Origin: Neonectria sp. B-13
Taxonomy: Eukaryota > Ascomycota > Sordariomycetes > Hypocreales > Nectriaceae
Assembly (NCBI GenBank): GCA_002682825.1
Contig: NOKP01000020.1
Location: 310,001-374,000 of the forward strand
Direction: 5' to 3'
Length of the DNA: 64,000 nucleotides
Shown: piece by piece, positions 44,664 to 56,100 of the stretch
How positions within the stretch are numbered: position 1 is the stretch's first letter
Layout of the letters: every line of letters starts with the position of its first letter
The notes under the pieces: generated by a model
Seen by the model: only the letters and a program-made list of their open reading frames with translations
What the model was told of the DNA's origin: nothing
Databases searched by the model: none
Translations under genes and position numbers: made by a program

Positions 44664-46434
44664 ATGGTTATAATTCAACGAATGGTGACTTTAACGATCA
44701 TGTCATCTTCGATCCTGCTGGACCATCTCCCAGCATTGACGAGTCCGCTTGGCCTCGGCCTCGCTTTAACTGGCTTCATCGTTTTTGCCATCTTCTTCGA
44801 TCACTTCGTGCTGGGTCTCCCGTATCCCAAAGGCGTTTCGCTGGTGAGAGAGCCCGAGGGAGCTCGGCGGTTCAGTTTCCGGACGAGACTTGCCTACTAC
44901 ATTGATTGCAAGGCGTTATATCACGATGCATACACCAACGTGAGTTTCGTTCCGCGTCTTGCAGGTGAGTTCTGTAGACTGAACAAATCGCTAGTATGGC
45001 AAGAAAGGAATGCCCGTTGTCATCCCTGGCCTCGGGTTCCAGCACAACCTCATCATGCCTTGGAGCTCGATGGGCTGGGTCATCGCCCAGCCCGACGCCG
45101 TGCTGTCTACCGCCGAAGCCTTCGCCGACGTCGATCAGTTCGAGTGGAGTCTGGGCTCGAGGGACATCGTCCTGGATGCCTGGCCCGGCTTCGTGGTCAA
45201 GAAGGACATGAACCGCGCGCTTGAGGCCACTTGCGCCGCCATGAACAACGAGTTGCAGGTTGCCTTTGACCAGCGCTTTGGCACCGACACGGAGAACTGG
45301 AAGGAAATTGACCTCCTCCCCACGATACAGCTTATTGTGGCGCAGCTGTCCGCCCGCTTCACAGTCGGCTTACCGCTCTGTAAGTGCATGCGCCGTGCCA
45401 CTCCTCCCCCCCGTTCCTGCTACTGACCGACCTCAGGCCGCGATGAGGGCTATCTCCGGACCGTGGTGGGCATCAACCAAGAGCTCGTGCTAGTTGCAGG
45501 CGTCGCGGGCATGACGCCTCGCCTGCTGCGGCCCATCGTCGGCACGCTCGCGGGCATACAAGCGTTGCTGGGCCGGCGCAAGACGAGGAAGTGGCTTGTC
45601 CCCCTGTGGAAGAAGCGCCTGGAGACGCTGAAGTTCGACCGCGAGGACCCTAACCACGACGAGCCGCTGGATCTGGTACAGATGATGATCCGCTACGCGC
45701 ATAAAGAGCGTCCCCAGCAACTCGACGACTACAATGGCATCAACGACCGCATAATTTTGCTCAACTTCGGCACCGTCCACCAGACAGCGATGCAGGTCAG
45801 CAACCTGCTGCTCAACGTCGTCGGTTCCGACCCGGAGTTCGACACCATCGACGTGCTCCGCGACGAGGCCGACCGCGTGCTCGACTCGGACGGCTCCGAC
45901 CTCTGGACCAAGCCCAAGGTCAATCAGATGATCCGCGCCGACAGCGTGGGCCGTGAGACGCTGCGGCTGCACTCGTTCGGCTGCCGCTCGACGTTCCGCA
46001 AGGTCATGACGGACGACTTCAAGACGCCCGAGGGCGTGCACATCCCCCAGGGCACGGCCATCTCCTTCCTCAGCCAGCCGATCCACACCGACGGGAGCAT
46101 CGCCGAGGACCCGGACAAGTTCGTGCCGTTCCGCTTCTCGCGCCTCCGGGAGAAGGCCGCGGCCCAGGGCGACAAGGGGCTGCCGCTGGGGCTCGTGTCC
46201 ACGTCGCCCGAGTTTCTGCCCTTTGGCCACGGGAAGCACGCCTGTCCGGGGCGGTTCCTTATCGACTTTGAGCTCAAGATGATCATGGCGTATGTGCTGC
46301 GGAACTACGACCTGAAGTTTCCCGACGAGTACAACGGGCAGAGGCCGCCGAACGCGTGGGTGGCTGAGGCTGTGTTTCCGCCCAAGGGAGCCAAGATCAT
46401 GGTGAAGAGGAGAGAAAGAAGTTCTAGCAAGTAG
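44664..46434 (+). CDS. Cytochrome P450 monooxygenase
   Basis: A 552-residue P450 from three exons (44664-44939, 44995-45379, 45437-46434; introns 55 and 57 nt). An N-terminal membrane anchor (about 22-45) is followed by PYPKG. The I-helix reads LNFGTVHQTAMQ, where HQT replaces the usual acid-Thr pair. This is common in ent-kaurene-oxidase-like fungal P450s, which the PWSSMGWVIAQPDAVLS stretch also recalls. The ExxR motif is RETLRLHS. The heme loop FGHGKHACPGRF puts the ligand Cys near 489. The redox partner would be the general P450 reductase. The substrate is unknown; the gene is the left-most candidate member of the putative cluster around the polyketide synthase. ATGs at 44682 and 44700 are alternative starts. 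Confidence 0.88.
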
Positions 46435-46575
46435 ACATCAATCTAGACGATAGATTCTATCTATGGTACATTGCTTGTAATTGCCTTTGTTGACCGACAT
46501 GGTGATCGACAAGGGAATGACACAGTGTAAGCACAACCCCATTTACTACAACACGCCTATACCCTCCAACCCCAT

Positions 46576-47754
46576 TTACCAGTCTCTTTCCGCCAATAAA
46601 TCCTCCATTGGGTCCCGTCTCTGGACCGGCTTTCGACCACGATTCATGTGCGAAATGTTCCGCTTTCTGATGGTCTTATTCGAGATGTACGCGCAGGGCG
46701 GCCCATGCACGGAAAACGACAAGGCGGTTGAGGGATCCGCGTACATCGACGACGGGATGACGGTCGCCTGGAACGAACGCACTGCAAATGTCCTCTCGTC
46801 GGTGTTGTAACTCTCCACCACCCAGTTGTTGTCCATAGCCTCAGCCAGTAAATTGTAGAACTTCATCATCGTGCTGGAGCAGCTTCTGTGGACAAACATG
46901 GCCAGGTCAAGGTATCCCCGCGCGATGGCCTCTCGGCAATGTTGCTTGCGGTTGGCAGTGGCGATCTTTTGGTTTTCCTCCACTTCTTCGTCCTGGTCCT
47001 CGAACATCTCCAGTTCCTCCAGGCTTGGCTCGGGGTGGACGATGACTGGTTCGGGCTCAAGGTCTTCTGGATCAAGGTCTTCTGGACCAAGGGCTTCGGG
47101 GTCAAGGGATCCGGGAACAAAAGCTGGCAAGGATTTCTCTCTCTGCAATTCCTCTCGGGCTTTTCTGAAGCGGTGTTCTGCCACGAGCCATATCGGATTA
47201 GGTGGCTCAACAGGCTTGCGGGTTTCAATGCAAAGAGCCAGAGCGTTGTCGTCGAAGCACACCTTCTTCTTGTCACCGGTTTGAGTCTGTGAGCTCTTGA
47301 GGATGCCTCTGGCGGCCGTTGTCGCACGGTGCTTTGGCGTGTGAGGCTCTCGCGCCGGCCAATCTGGATCAGGCTCCAGATTGAGAAACTTGTACGGATA
47401 GCCACATCGGTCCATGTACATCAATCCATCTTTCTCGATGGGCTTTTTCCCAATGGGCTCTTTACAAACGAGCTCTGGGTCAACGGGCTCTGGATCAGCC
47501 ATCTCTGGATCAATGAGCTCTGGATCAATGAGCTCTGGATTGATCATATCTGAGTCAATGAGCTCAGGGTCAACGAGCTTTGGGTGAACGGGGTCTGAGG
47601 AAGACGGGCCTCCCGCATAGGGAGCCACCGTCTCTGGTTCAGCCATCACTTCCCGGTATAAGTCTCTGCAGGCGTATGTGGTGTCTTGATCTTGTGGAGG
47701 CTGCTGCTCGGTGCTTGTAGTTTCGATGTAAGACGGAATAGGGTGAGGATACAT
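46576..47754 (-). CDS. Unknown protein with DPELI tandem repeats and an RVxF-like motif
   Basis: A 392-residue intronless open frame, with no family I recognise. Residues 55-97 are a tandem pentapeptide array on the pattern D-P-E-L-I/V, about eight units, mirrored by a 15-bp DNA repeat. A second, weaker array (S/D-P-E-D-L) lies at 216-236. Between them, GILKSSQT followed by KKVCFDD (163-169) fits the K/R-x-V-x-F docking motif for protein phosphatase 1. The C-terminal third is more ordered (REAIARGYLDLAMFVHRSCSSTMMKFYNLLAEAMDNNWVV). There is no signal peptide or membrane segment. Its stop codon lies 142 bp from that of the P450. It could be a lineage-specific gene. Frame length, absence of low-complexity elsewhere and the structured C-terminus support coding. 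Confidence 0.6.
   Translation of the reverse strand: MYPHPIPSYIETTSTEQQPPQDQDTTYACRDLYREVMAEPETVAPYAGGPSSSDPVHPKLVDPELIDSDMINPELIDPELIDPEMADPEPVDPELVCKEPIGKKPIEKDGLMYMDRCGYPYKFLNLEPDPDWPAREPHTPKHRATTAARGILKSSQTQTGDKKKVCFDDNALALCIETRKPVEPPNPIWLVAEHRFRKAREELQREKSLPAFVPGSLDPEALGPEDLDPEDLEPEPVIVHPEPSLEELEMFEDQDEEVEENQKIATANRKQHCREAIARGYLDLAMFVHRSCSSTMMKFYNLLAEAMDNNWVVESYNTDERTFAVRSFQATVIPSSMYADPSTALSFSVHGPPCAYISNKTIRKRNISHMNRGRKPVQRRDPMEDLLAERDW
47464..47592 (-). repeat. 15-bp coding tandem repeat (DPELI array)
   Basis: The core reads GAGCTCTGGATCAAT on the + strand, with variants, repeated about eight times without frame change. It encodes the DPELI/DPELV units. Three adjacent copies near 47505-47545 are almost identical. 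Confidence 0.8.
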
Positions 47755-49326
47755 GGTTTGGGATGGAAGAAAGTGTCAAGGTCGATACGGGATGGCTTGG
47801 TAGTGGTCTGAGTACGAAGGATGCTTAGACTGCTGTGATGCTGGTGTAGCTGAGAAGACTGATGTGACTCAGTAACCGCAGGGGAAGCGTGTGTTTATAT
47901 GACATTCGTGTACCCTTACGGTCACAGTACAACCGGAGAAACAGTCACGACAGCTTTCAGGGAAAGTAGGAGAGCCGGACGTTGGTCTCGTCGGAGATGC
48001 GTCGACAGCCTCACTCATCATGTGGTGGGTGGGTGGAGCTTCACGGCGGGACTGGCAAACCTTCCAACAGGCGGGAAGTTGTGGTACACTAGAGAAAGGC
48101 ATCTTGCAGTCGATTTGGAAAACGGTAAATGTAGAACCCGCTTCATGTTAATTGAGGAAGTCGGTATAGCGTGCGGCCGCTGGAGGTCAGGTCGGTGTGA
48201 TGTCCTTGTCGAAGTTGGAGATTCATCTGACCGTTGGACTAAAGGCACGGAATTTGCATCGTGCAGCAGCTGAATGTTGGGTTAGGTTTGACACGCTTTA
48301 TGCTTAACCTTTGCCAAATGTTCCCGGTTTCATCTGCACAGTTGGAAACCCTATTGCTTCAACGCTCGGACAGCCTCTTCTCGCGAAGCGTCAGAGATTC
48401 ATCCGTGGGCAAAATCGCCTCAGAAAACAACCAGAAGCTTCTCCGGTACTTGCCTTAAGGCGTAAGTATGCTCTACTGGCGTAGTGGATTGATGACTCCT
48501 TGTTTGGGTTTGCAGTTGGGTGGATGGTATTGCCGCCGTTCTTGCCCATCCATTGAACAATAACATAGCCGAGGCCGATGACGCAGCTCTCCCACAGGAT
48601 AGTGAGCTAACTTGGTGTACTAGGTCTTCTTCCTACCTTGAGAGCTTAGTCGTTGCCATCCACAAAACAAACTCATGCTTGTGAGGTTGTTGCGCATGGT
48701 CTTGGCTACTAAATGTATCGACCAGATATGACGCATATTCAACAGTTGGTTGGCACTGGGGGACTCGCCCTTCCTAGACTACGAGTCTAGCCGAAGGGAT
48801 GGATCTCAGCCTGTTGGGTAAGCGTGTATTGGCTGAGGTTAGTCCCCGTCGCATCATACAACGGGTACCTAATTTGGTAAGAAATTCGAGGTCAACTACC
48901 AGACAACAAGTGAACAATATACGCAAGGAAGTAGAATGGCGTAGTTTTAACTTCAGAATGACCACAACTGCAAACAGCATCGCTTGCAAAGGGAGTGCTC
49001 CAGGAAAGGGTTCAGTGTAAGTAAAATATTTTAGTGTAGCTTTCTTGAACATACCTATTCTCTTGCAAAGAATGATGTTCTCGACTAAGCAAAGCGATAT
49101 AACCCACTTTTGAGCATCAAGACTAAACCCCCCACCTTTCGAGATATCGGACTACCGATCGACGATATCTAGCCTCTCCACTACCGAGCTTAGATACTGT
49201 GGGTGGGACCCCCACTTACGCTGAAGTAGAAATATAAAACAGTTCCAACTGTCAGCCGTTCTTAGAATAAACTGCTTGTAATTTTGAGAACTTAAGCTCC
49301 ATTCTGTAACCTTTGTATGAATATTG
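47755..49326. other. Gene-free stretch
   Basis: About 1.6 kb. It includes the repeat-protein promoter (47755-47900) and AT-richer DNA. A short perfect inverted repeat, CTAGACT-ACG-AGTCTAG, sits at about 48774-48790. No gene is seen. Confidence 0.45.
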
Positions 49327-49822
49327 ATGACCAGCATTGCAACCAGTAAGTCTACCCAGCGTAAGCGATCGTATGGCTTGCGGACCTTACTGACCTTCCC
49401 TAGTGTCCTCCTCCGACGTTGAAGATATTACTGCCCTTCTCCATGCCTACGGTGCGGCCTTGAAAAGCCGCAATGTGGAGGACGCAGTTGCGCTCTACAC
49501 TGCGGACGGAGTCATTATGCCACCGCACTTCTCCGCAAGTGCCGGAACTCAAGCTCTACGCGAGTCATACACACGTATATTCGCCACGATTCAGCTGGTC
49601 ATCACATTTGACATTGACGAGGTCGTCGTCATGTCGCCGGAGTGGGCTTTTGCCAGGACGACGGCTGAGGGCACCAAAACGATGTTAGCGACTCAGGAGT
49701 CGGAGCCGCATGCAAACCAGGAGTTGTTCATCGTGAAGAAGGAAGACGGCCAGTGGAAGATTGCAAGATACGCCTTCTCGACCATGAAGCCGCTGGTGCA
49801 GAATGGTATTCAGCGGAGCTGA
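49327..49822 (+). CDS. SnoaL-like (NTF2-fold) small protein
   Basis: A 145-residue protein from a 19-nt first exon (49327-49345) and a second exon (49404-49822), joined over a 58-nt GTAAGT...TAG intron. Splicing restores an ATG start, because the long frame otherwise begins only with a GTG. The sequence has the DUF4440/SnoaL-like pattern: an N-terminal helix DVEDITALLHAYGAALKSRNVEDAVALYTADGVIMPP, then a sheet with FDIDEVVVMSPEWAFARTTAEGTK, and the closing KKEDGQWKIARYAFST. Such NTF2-fold proteins can be cyclases, isomerases or simple binding proteins, and they recur in fungal secondary-metabolite loci. Its distance from the polyketide synthase (3.3 kb, one gene between) makes a pathway role possible but unproven. 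Confidence 0.8.
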
Positions 49823-51084
49823 TGTGGAATTTAGGGATTTCTACACTTTGGTCTGGCACAAGCTAATTCAACCGACTTAAATAAGGGGACGTTTTGGCTG
49901 TAATGGAAGCACGTTCTCTATGTTGGCTCATTTGCACCAATTTAAGATGATTCCATTAATTAGCCAAGGATTCATTAAGTGTGCTTGGAGAGAATGACAA
50001 CTGCCAGTGCAAAGCATCAACAGAACGGCGATACAAGGGCCGAAAGGGGACTTAACTTAGGCTACATTGGTCCTGGTCGAGTGTAAGTCAGATTGTCATT
50101 TAGTTCCATGCCGAGAAATTTGCTCTATTTTCGCTCCAAATGAATTGAAATCTCAAACTGAACACTGCCAATGGAGTGGTTGTTTGTAAGCCACCAAGAA
50201 ATGGTTCGGCTCTGATCTCCTCAGTATCTGGGCATCTTGTGTAGTAAATGATCATATGACTAAAGAAACTGCCGGAACCCATTGAAAATCAGTATTGGAA
50301 CGGTCTTGGCAAAGCCTCGAGCGAGCTTTGGACCCCAACAAGTTCCATCGGTCTGGCCCTTTTGCTTACCGGTAAGCCGATTATCTAACAAGACTGAAAT
50401 AAACACTAGAAATTGAGGCTCCTATTGGCTGGTATTGGATTGTTTCGTGGATGATCACTTCGCCACAATGAATGTGCAGTTCATTCGTAGTCAGCTGGAC
50501 CACCCTCACGCAGCCATCGGCCCATAGCCACCGCCATTGTGGTACAAAGAAATGCACAAGCCATGTTGAACTAAATGTCTTGATGGGTTAGAAAGGTTGT
50601 GATGAAACTTATCTTTTGAGTCGTCATGGACAGTCATATCTATTTGATACTGTGCGGCCTGTACCATCTTAGGCTGTCGCTTGAACTTGATTGAATAGCT
50701 TTCGAGAAAGGTGAACGGCGTTTCTTAGAGCTGGATTAGATACATACCATCGCTATGGAGCTAAATTTCCTTTTTTTAGGCTGTCTTACTGCATGCATGT
50801 AAGACTTTCAGCCGTCGCCGAGCCTTCTTTGCACGAACGTGCCCAGCCTGGTGCCACTTCGCCGGACTGAGTCATTATATCACTGCTTTGCACTGCTATC
50901 ACTAGGTTATTTGTTTCTACAAATATTTCACCTTTATGTACTTACTTACATACGAATACGACCCAAGTCGTAGTTTGTATGCATTCTCATCTCATCAAAG
51001 CACCTTACTTTCTAGACCCGCGATTATTACCATCAGAAATCATTCTCTGAAGTGTCTAGCTTAACACCACCCCAACACTGAGAA
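49823..51084. other. Gene-free stretch
   Basis: About 1.26 kb of moderately AT-rich DNA between the SnoaL-like gene and the membrane-protein gene. I see no coding frame, RNA gene or clear repeat. Confidence 0.5.
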
Positions 51085-52420
51085 ATGAAAGATCAATCGG
51101 ACTTTTACGGACTTGGAATTCGCTGCGGCATATATCTGCAATGGATATCGTCCTGGTTGAGCCTCCTCGTGGATCGACAGTCATCTCAATCCATCTACGC
51201 AACCAACTCCATCTTCGTATTTGCCATCACTATCGCCACCCTGATGGAAAATTTCACTGGAAAGCAACCCATGAAATTGGTCGACACCTACATCATGGTA
51301 CAGTTCATGTTGGGCTTCTTTACTACCACGCTGAGCACAATCGGCGTGCGACTGGCCTTTTTTCGCCCAGGAGGCGTGGGAAAGTTTCTCGGAAATTTGA
51401 AAGATTGCTCCGACAAGGCCTGGAAAAGGCTGAAACAGAAGAAGCCCTCTCGATGGTGGAAGATATCGCACCAGAGTCGAAGTTTTCTGCAGAATGCAAA
51501 GCGGCTCGCAATCATCGGATTCTCCTGGCCATTGAATGTCCTGTTGAAACTGAAGCCCTATCATTTATCATGGTCAGGTGTTCTCTGGAGGACTGGAACT
51601 GCCACTATGATTGCCGGGCTTAATTTGTGGTATTGGTTCATTCGCGTTGACCAGGTCCCCGATAAACATCGTCCGGTTATCTTTCTGTTTGGGAAGCAGG
51701 AACTGCGCGGCAGCACTGTTACCATCAGCAAGAGCTTTTCCATTATAATCGCAGTACTTGTTTTCATCCCAAGTTCCTTCGTCCTTTACTTCATCATACA
51801 TCTTTGCCTGGTCTCACTTCAAGTCATGGGGAAAAACATCTTCGCCAACTCAGGCCGGCGGAAGTGTTCGAAGTCAGAAGCTGCCAAAAGTCGACTTAAC
51901 TCTTGGCTGACGGATAAGAAAATGCCACTTTCCAAGTCCAGGGGATTTCTTGATTTCGTGGAATTCTTCTCTGCATCGGAAGAACCAATCTATTGTAGCG
52001 ATATCCTCAGACTAATGGTATCACTGGAGGATGCGGAGTTGGAGGCGGATGATACGTCAGCTACTCAAGGGCCGTAAGTTGACTGAGCTCATCCAAAAGA
52101 CAATCGTTGCTGACGAATCCATCAAATATAGTCGCCAGGAGCCCCGGTCTGGAGCTAGTCGATCGGATAATACTCATTGGCAAGACCCCTTTTGGTACTT
52201 ATGGAATATTTATATCATGCTCAGCATTTCTTGGTTTATACTCAGCATTGAGCTCACCATATCTTGGAACAAGATTCACGACGTCAATTCAATAAAAAAA
52301 ACCGATCCTGGGCAGCTAATCCCTTTCATTATTGGATGCGTCAACACAGCGCAAGTTGTGAAGAAAGTTGTCTTGAAGGGCCTTGCAAAGGTAGACCCCT
52401 CCGTTGCTACTATTTTCTGA
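51085..52420 (+). CDS. Multi-spanning membrane protein of unknown function
   Basis: A 425-residue protein from two exons (51085-52073 and 52132-52420; 58-nt intron, junction GP-RQEP). The N-terminus DFYGLGIRCGIYLQWISSWLSLLVD is a motif I associate with a large fungal family of uncharacterised membrane proteins. Hydrophobic segments lie near residues 38-52 (FVFAITIATL), 66-88, about 160-180, 218-250 and 358-378. The PFWYLWNIYIMLSISWFILSIELTISWN segment near the C-terminus also looks conserved. Loops between them are basic (SDKAWKRLKQKKPSRWWK). No transporter signature is visible. It lies just upstream of the convergent polyketide synthase gene. Its codon use is less GC-biased than that of the housekeeping genes on the left. 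Confidence 0.7.
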
Positions 52421-53115
52421 CTATGCCCTAACGCAGTACAGACATTCTCCGACTGGAAAGTGAAGTTGGTGGTTTCTGAGTCTCCAAATGGTATTCTTGA
52501 GATAACTAGGATCAGGTGAATAAATTAGAGGTGTGGGAATCAGAAGCAGACCAGGATTGGGAAGATTGATGAGTCTAGACTATTTTCACTACTTGCTTGT
52601 CCGTAAGAGACACGGAATCAGTAAGTATCGATGACCGCTAGGCTAAGAGTAAGGCACCCTACTCTTGGGTTGGTCATGTCTCTCATAATAGGTGGTTACC
52701 CGTCAAGAGCAAGATTGTGATTATTTCTTGAAAGCATTCTTGAATTATCTTCTTACTACCAATTGGTTACACTATTCTTTTTCTTGAAATTGTATCTAAG
52801 CTATTAGAATAGATAATAATTGTTTTGATATAAAAGACTTACACCTAATTAACAGAGCTCGAGCTTCCAACATGCTGAAGATTTCCCTCGAAAGATCAAG
52901 TCACCCCCCTAGCTCTCTTTTTACCTAGGTCACAGGTCTCACTGGTCACTCAGTACAGGTAGAACACAACCCCAAATCCAACGTCCAGAATTTCCCCTTC
53001 CATCTCTGGAACTGAGCAGTTGCTGCTTAGCCTGAGCTTATGCCGGTAGCTACGCTTCGAAATAGATCCTTGAGACCACCTACCAACTTAGATAACATGT
53101 TGTCGTGGGATACTT
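52421..53115. other. AT-rich spacer at the 3' side of the polyketide synthase gene
   Basis: About 700 bp between convergent stop codons. The portion 52730-52860 is strongly TA-rich and contains the repeat relic listed separately. No gene. Confidence 0.5.
52794..52860. repeat. TA-rich element, possible relic related to 61796-61860
   Basis: By eye this segment aligns with 61796-61860 in the same orientation. Both share TCTAA, CTAT, AGAATAG, AATTG, ATATAA, CC-AATTA and a terminal CTC, with small gaps. Both could be mutated remains of one mobile element. TpA density is high, as after repeat-induced point mutation. Confidence 0.35.
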
Positions 53116-56100
53116 CTAGACCAGCACCCTTTCCAAACCCTCAGCGGCATGCTTACCTAGCAAATCCAAATTCCCCATACCCAGCAGCTCCAGTACAGTG
53201 ATGTCAAACCCGAACGCCTGGCGCCACCAGTTCCGCATCTCCACCCCGACCAGAGAGTCCATTCCCAGCTGCGACAACGGCACACTCATGCACTTGTCTA
53301 GATCCTCGTTGTTCCGGAGCAGGAAGGTGAACAGCTTGCGGCCGATCTCGCGCGCAAGGAACGGCGCCGTATCATCCGTTCGGAGCAACGCGGTCGCTCC
53401 GTCCTCTTCAGCGGCATGGGCAGAGCGAACCCTGGCGACGAAAGCCCGGAGGCCGTCGGCATTGCTGCTGTCTTGATCGCCCTGGGAGGAAGCAGAGCCC
53501 GTGACGTTGTGGTAAATCGCTAACCTCCTGTCCTTGCGGAAGAAAGCGCGATTCTCGGGGTGACTGAGCGGGATGGTCGTCCCGACACCGATCATCAACG
53601 TGTTCTTTCCGACGAACCCAGTCGTGCCAGAAGCAACCGGACTGTCTTGGGTGGTAGTTCCAGTAGGATGTGGCCTGGTAATTGTTATCACCGCCGAGAG
53701 AGCTTCGAGCAGCTCCGGCTCCGCGACCAAGCGCAACTTGGCCTGCTTCATCCGCTGCATCACACCCTTGTTGAGCGCGGCGGCGCCGATGTCCTGGACG
53801 ACGCCGAGGTCGACAGAGGCAGCCGGCAGACCGAGACTAATTCTGTACTGCACAAAGGCGTCGAGGAACGAGTTGGCGCCCGAGTAGTTGGCCTGACCAG
53901 GTTGGCCCAGGACGCCTGATAGAGATGAGAAGAGCACGAAGAAATCGAGGTCAATACCGGCCGCCAGCGCAGCTTCGTGTAAGAGCCAGGTGCCGCGCAC
54001 CTTGGGTACCACCGCCGCATCCCAGTCGTCCAGGCTCATCCGCGGAAAGGCCTCGTCCCGCAACACCATGGATAACTGCAGGATGCCCTTCAGGACTGGG
54101 CCAGCCTGCTGCATAGCGCGCGCCACGTCGTCGGCGCTGGCCACGCTGCCCTTGACGACACGCACGTCGCAGCCCATACTCTCCAGCTCACACACCAAAT
54201 CGACATCTTCTGGGCGAGCTGCCCCGCTCCTGGAGAGGAACACCAGACGGCGAGCGTTGTGCTCGACCAGGTAGCGTGCCACAGAACATCCTAAGCCACC
54301 GAAACCGCCGACGAGGAGGTATGACGCCGAGCTGTCCAGTTCGGGTTTCCTGGGAGGTTTGATGAGGGCTGACGTGTCGACCTTGACACCACCATCTGCA
54401 CCTTGCATCGAGATGACAATCTTTCCCATGTGTTGGCCCGTTTGCATGTATCGAAAGGCGGCTTCGATCGATGAAGCATCGAACGTCTTTATGGGCCGAA
54501 TCGGCGTAATGTGACCTTCCTTAAAGTACCCCATAACCGACCGAAGTAACCTGTAGTAAGTAGTACGTGACGTGAGCTTGATGAAACCCGACAGAAAGAA
54601 GTAGGAAAGACCGCATCTGAGGACTCACTCCTTACAAGCCTCGGGCTTCTTGGTTTGGAAGTCGTCCAGGTCAAAGCATGAGTAGGTTCGACAGGCAAGG
54701 AAAACATCCATATCGAGCCGGCCCTTGCCCAGAAGATCGCGCTTCCCAATTTCCACCATGGTACCGAACTCGGCCACGCAACGCCAGGTCGCGTGCAGGA
54801 GCTCGCCCGACAGAGAATTCAGCACCAAGTCCACACCCTTGCCGAGAGTCTCACGCATCAAGCCGTCCACGAAGGTTGTGTCGCGGGAGCTGAAGATTCG
54901 GGTTGCAGGTAGACCTATCGTGTCAGTCAGGTACTTCACCTTCTCTTGGCTGCCGACCGTGGCGTATATCTCGGCGCCGACCATCCTCGCAAGTTGAATG
55001 GCAGCGAGACCAACACCGCCGCAGGCACTGTGGATCAGTACGGACTAGATAATGGCCACAGCATCAGACGTGCTCCTGTGAATGTGCTTGGTATATTCCC
55101 GACTCACCTGCCCCTTTTGCAAACGACCAATATTGATCAACGACGCTGCCGCTGTCGCGAATATAATGGGCATCGCTGCCGAGTCCTCGAAGCTCAAATT
55201 GTCGGGCATCCTCTCGCAGTATCTCTCGCGGGTCACCACGTGTGTCGAGAAAGCGCCTTTGCTCAGGAACAAGACGCGATCTCCTGGAACGAGGTCCTTC
55301 GTCTCGGGACCAACACGGCTGACGGTGCCGCTTGCCTCGAGGCCCAGGCCCTCCTCGGGAAAGGCAACGATACCCAGGGCACACAGCACGTCCTGTGGAA
55401 TTCCATGTCAGCGACTCCAAGATCCGGTCAAAGCAAAGGCTAGGATGGCGTGGAACGTGAATGAACGGGAAGCATCTTACTCTGAAGTTTAGCCCGGCAG
55501 CGTGAATCTGGACCTCTATTTCGTCGCCGCTCAACGGCCTCGATGCACGAGGCGTCCATCGCAAAGACGCCAGGCGACCTGGCTTGGCCATTTCCAGATG
55601 CACGTGGTCCAGGTTGTCTTCGGCCACTTCGTCCTTCAGCGAGACGGGGTAGATGCGCCCAACGTGGATGGTACCGTCGACAATGGCATACTCCATGTCG
55701 GGATTCAGCCATTCATCTTGCTCGCGCGCCTGGAACTGCGCGAACACGTCGATAATGCGATCGACCGAAGAGACCATGTCGTCCACCTCGCACGTGGCCA
55801 AGTCCACCAACATCTCGTTGCGGATCGAGCGTGCGGCACCGATGATTTGGGCGTACCTCGGGTCGCCGCAGCGGACCTGGCACGGATGCGTAACCCACAA
55901 CATGCCCGAGCCACCGAGATTGTTTATCATGTCCCGGAATGCTTGGTACCGCGCTTCGTCTATGTCGGCAAGGAAGGGGCGCTCGCTATCAACAAGGGAA
56001 ATCACGTCCTGAGAAGGTGGTAGTTCGTCGCCGAGTTGACATCGTTGGACGGCGTAGCCCCTGTTCTGCAGCTGCAGGGAAAGCGTATCGGCGAGGTCGC

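Noticed and set aside
48746..48800. Possible second tRNA or tRNA relic around a short hairpin
   Set aside because: Only a 7-bp inverted repeat is present. There is no T-arm consensus, D arm or acceptor pairing.
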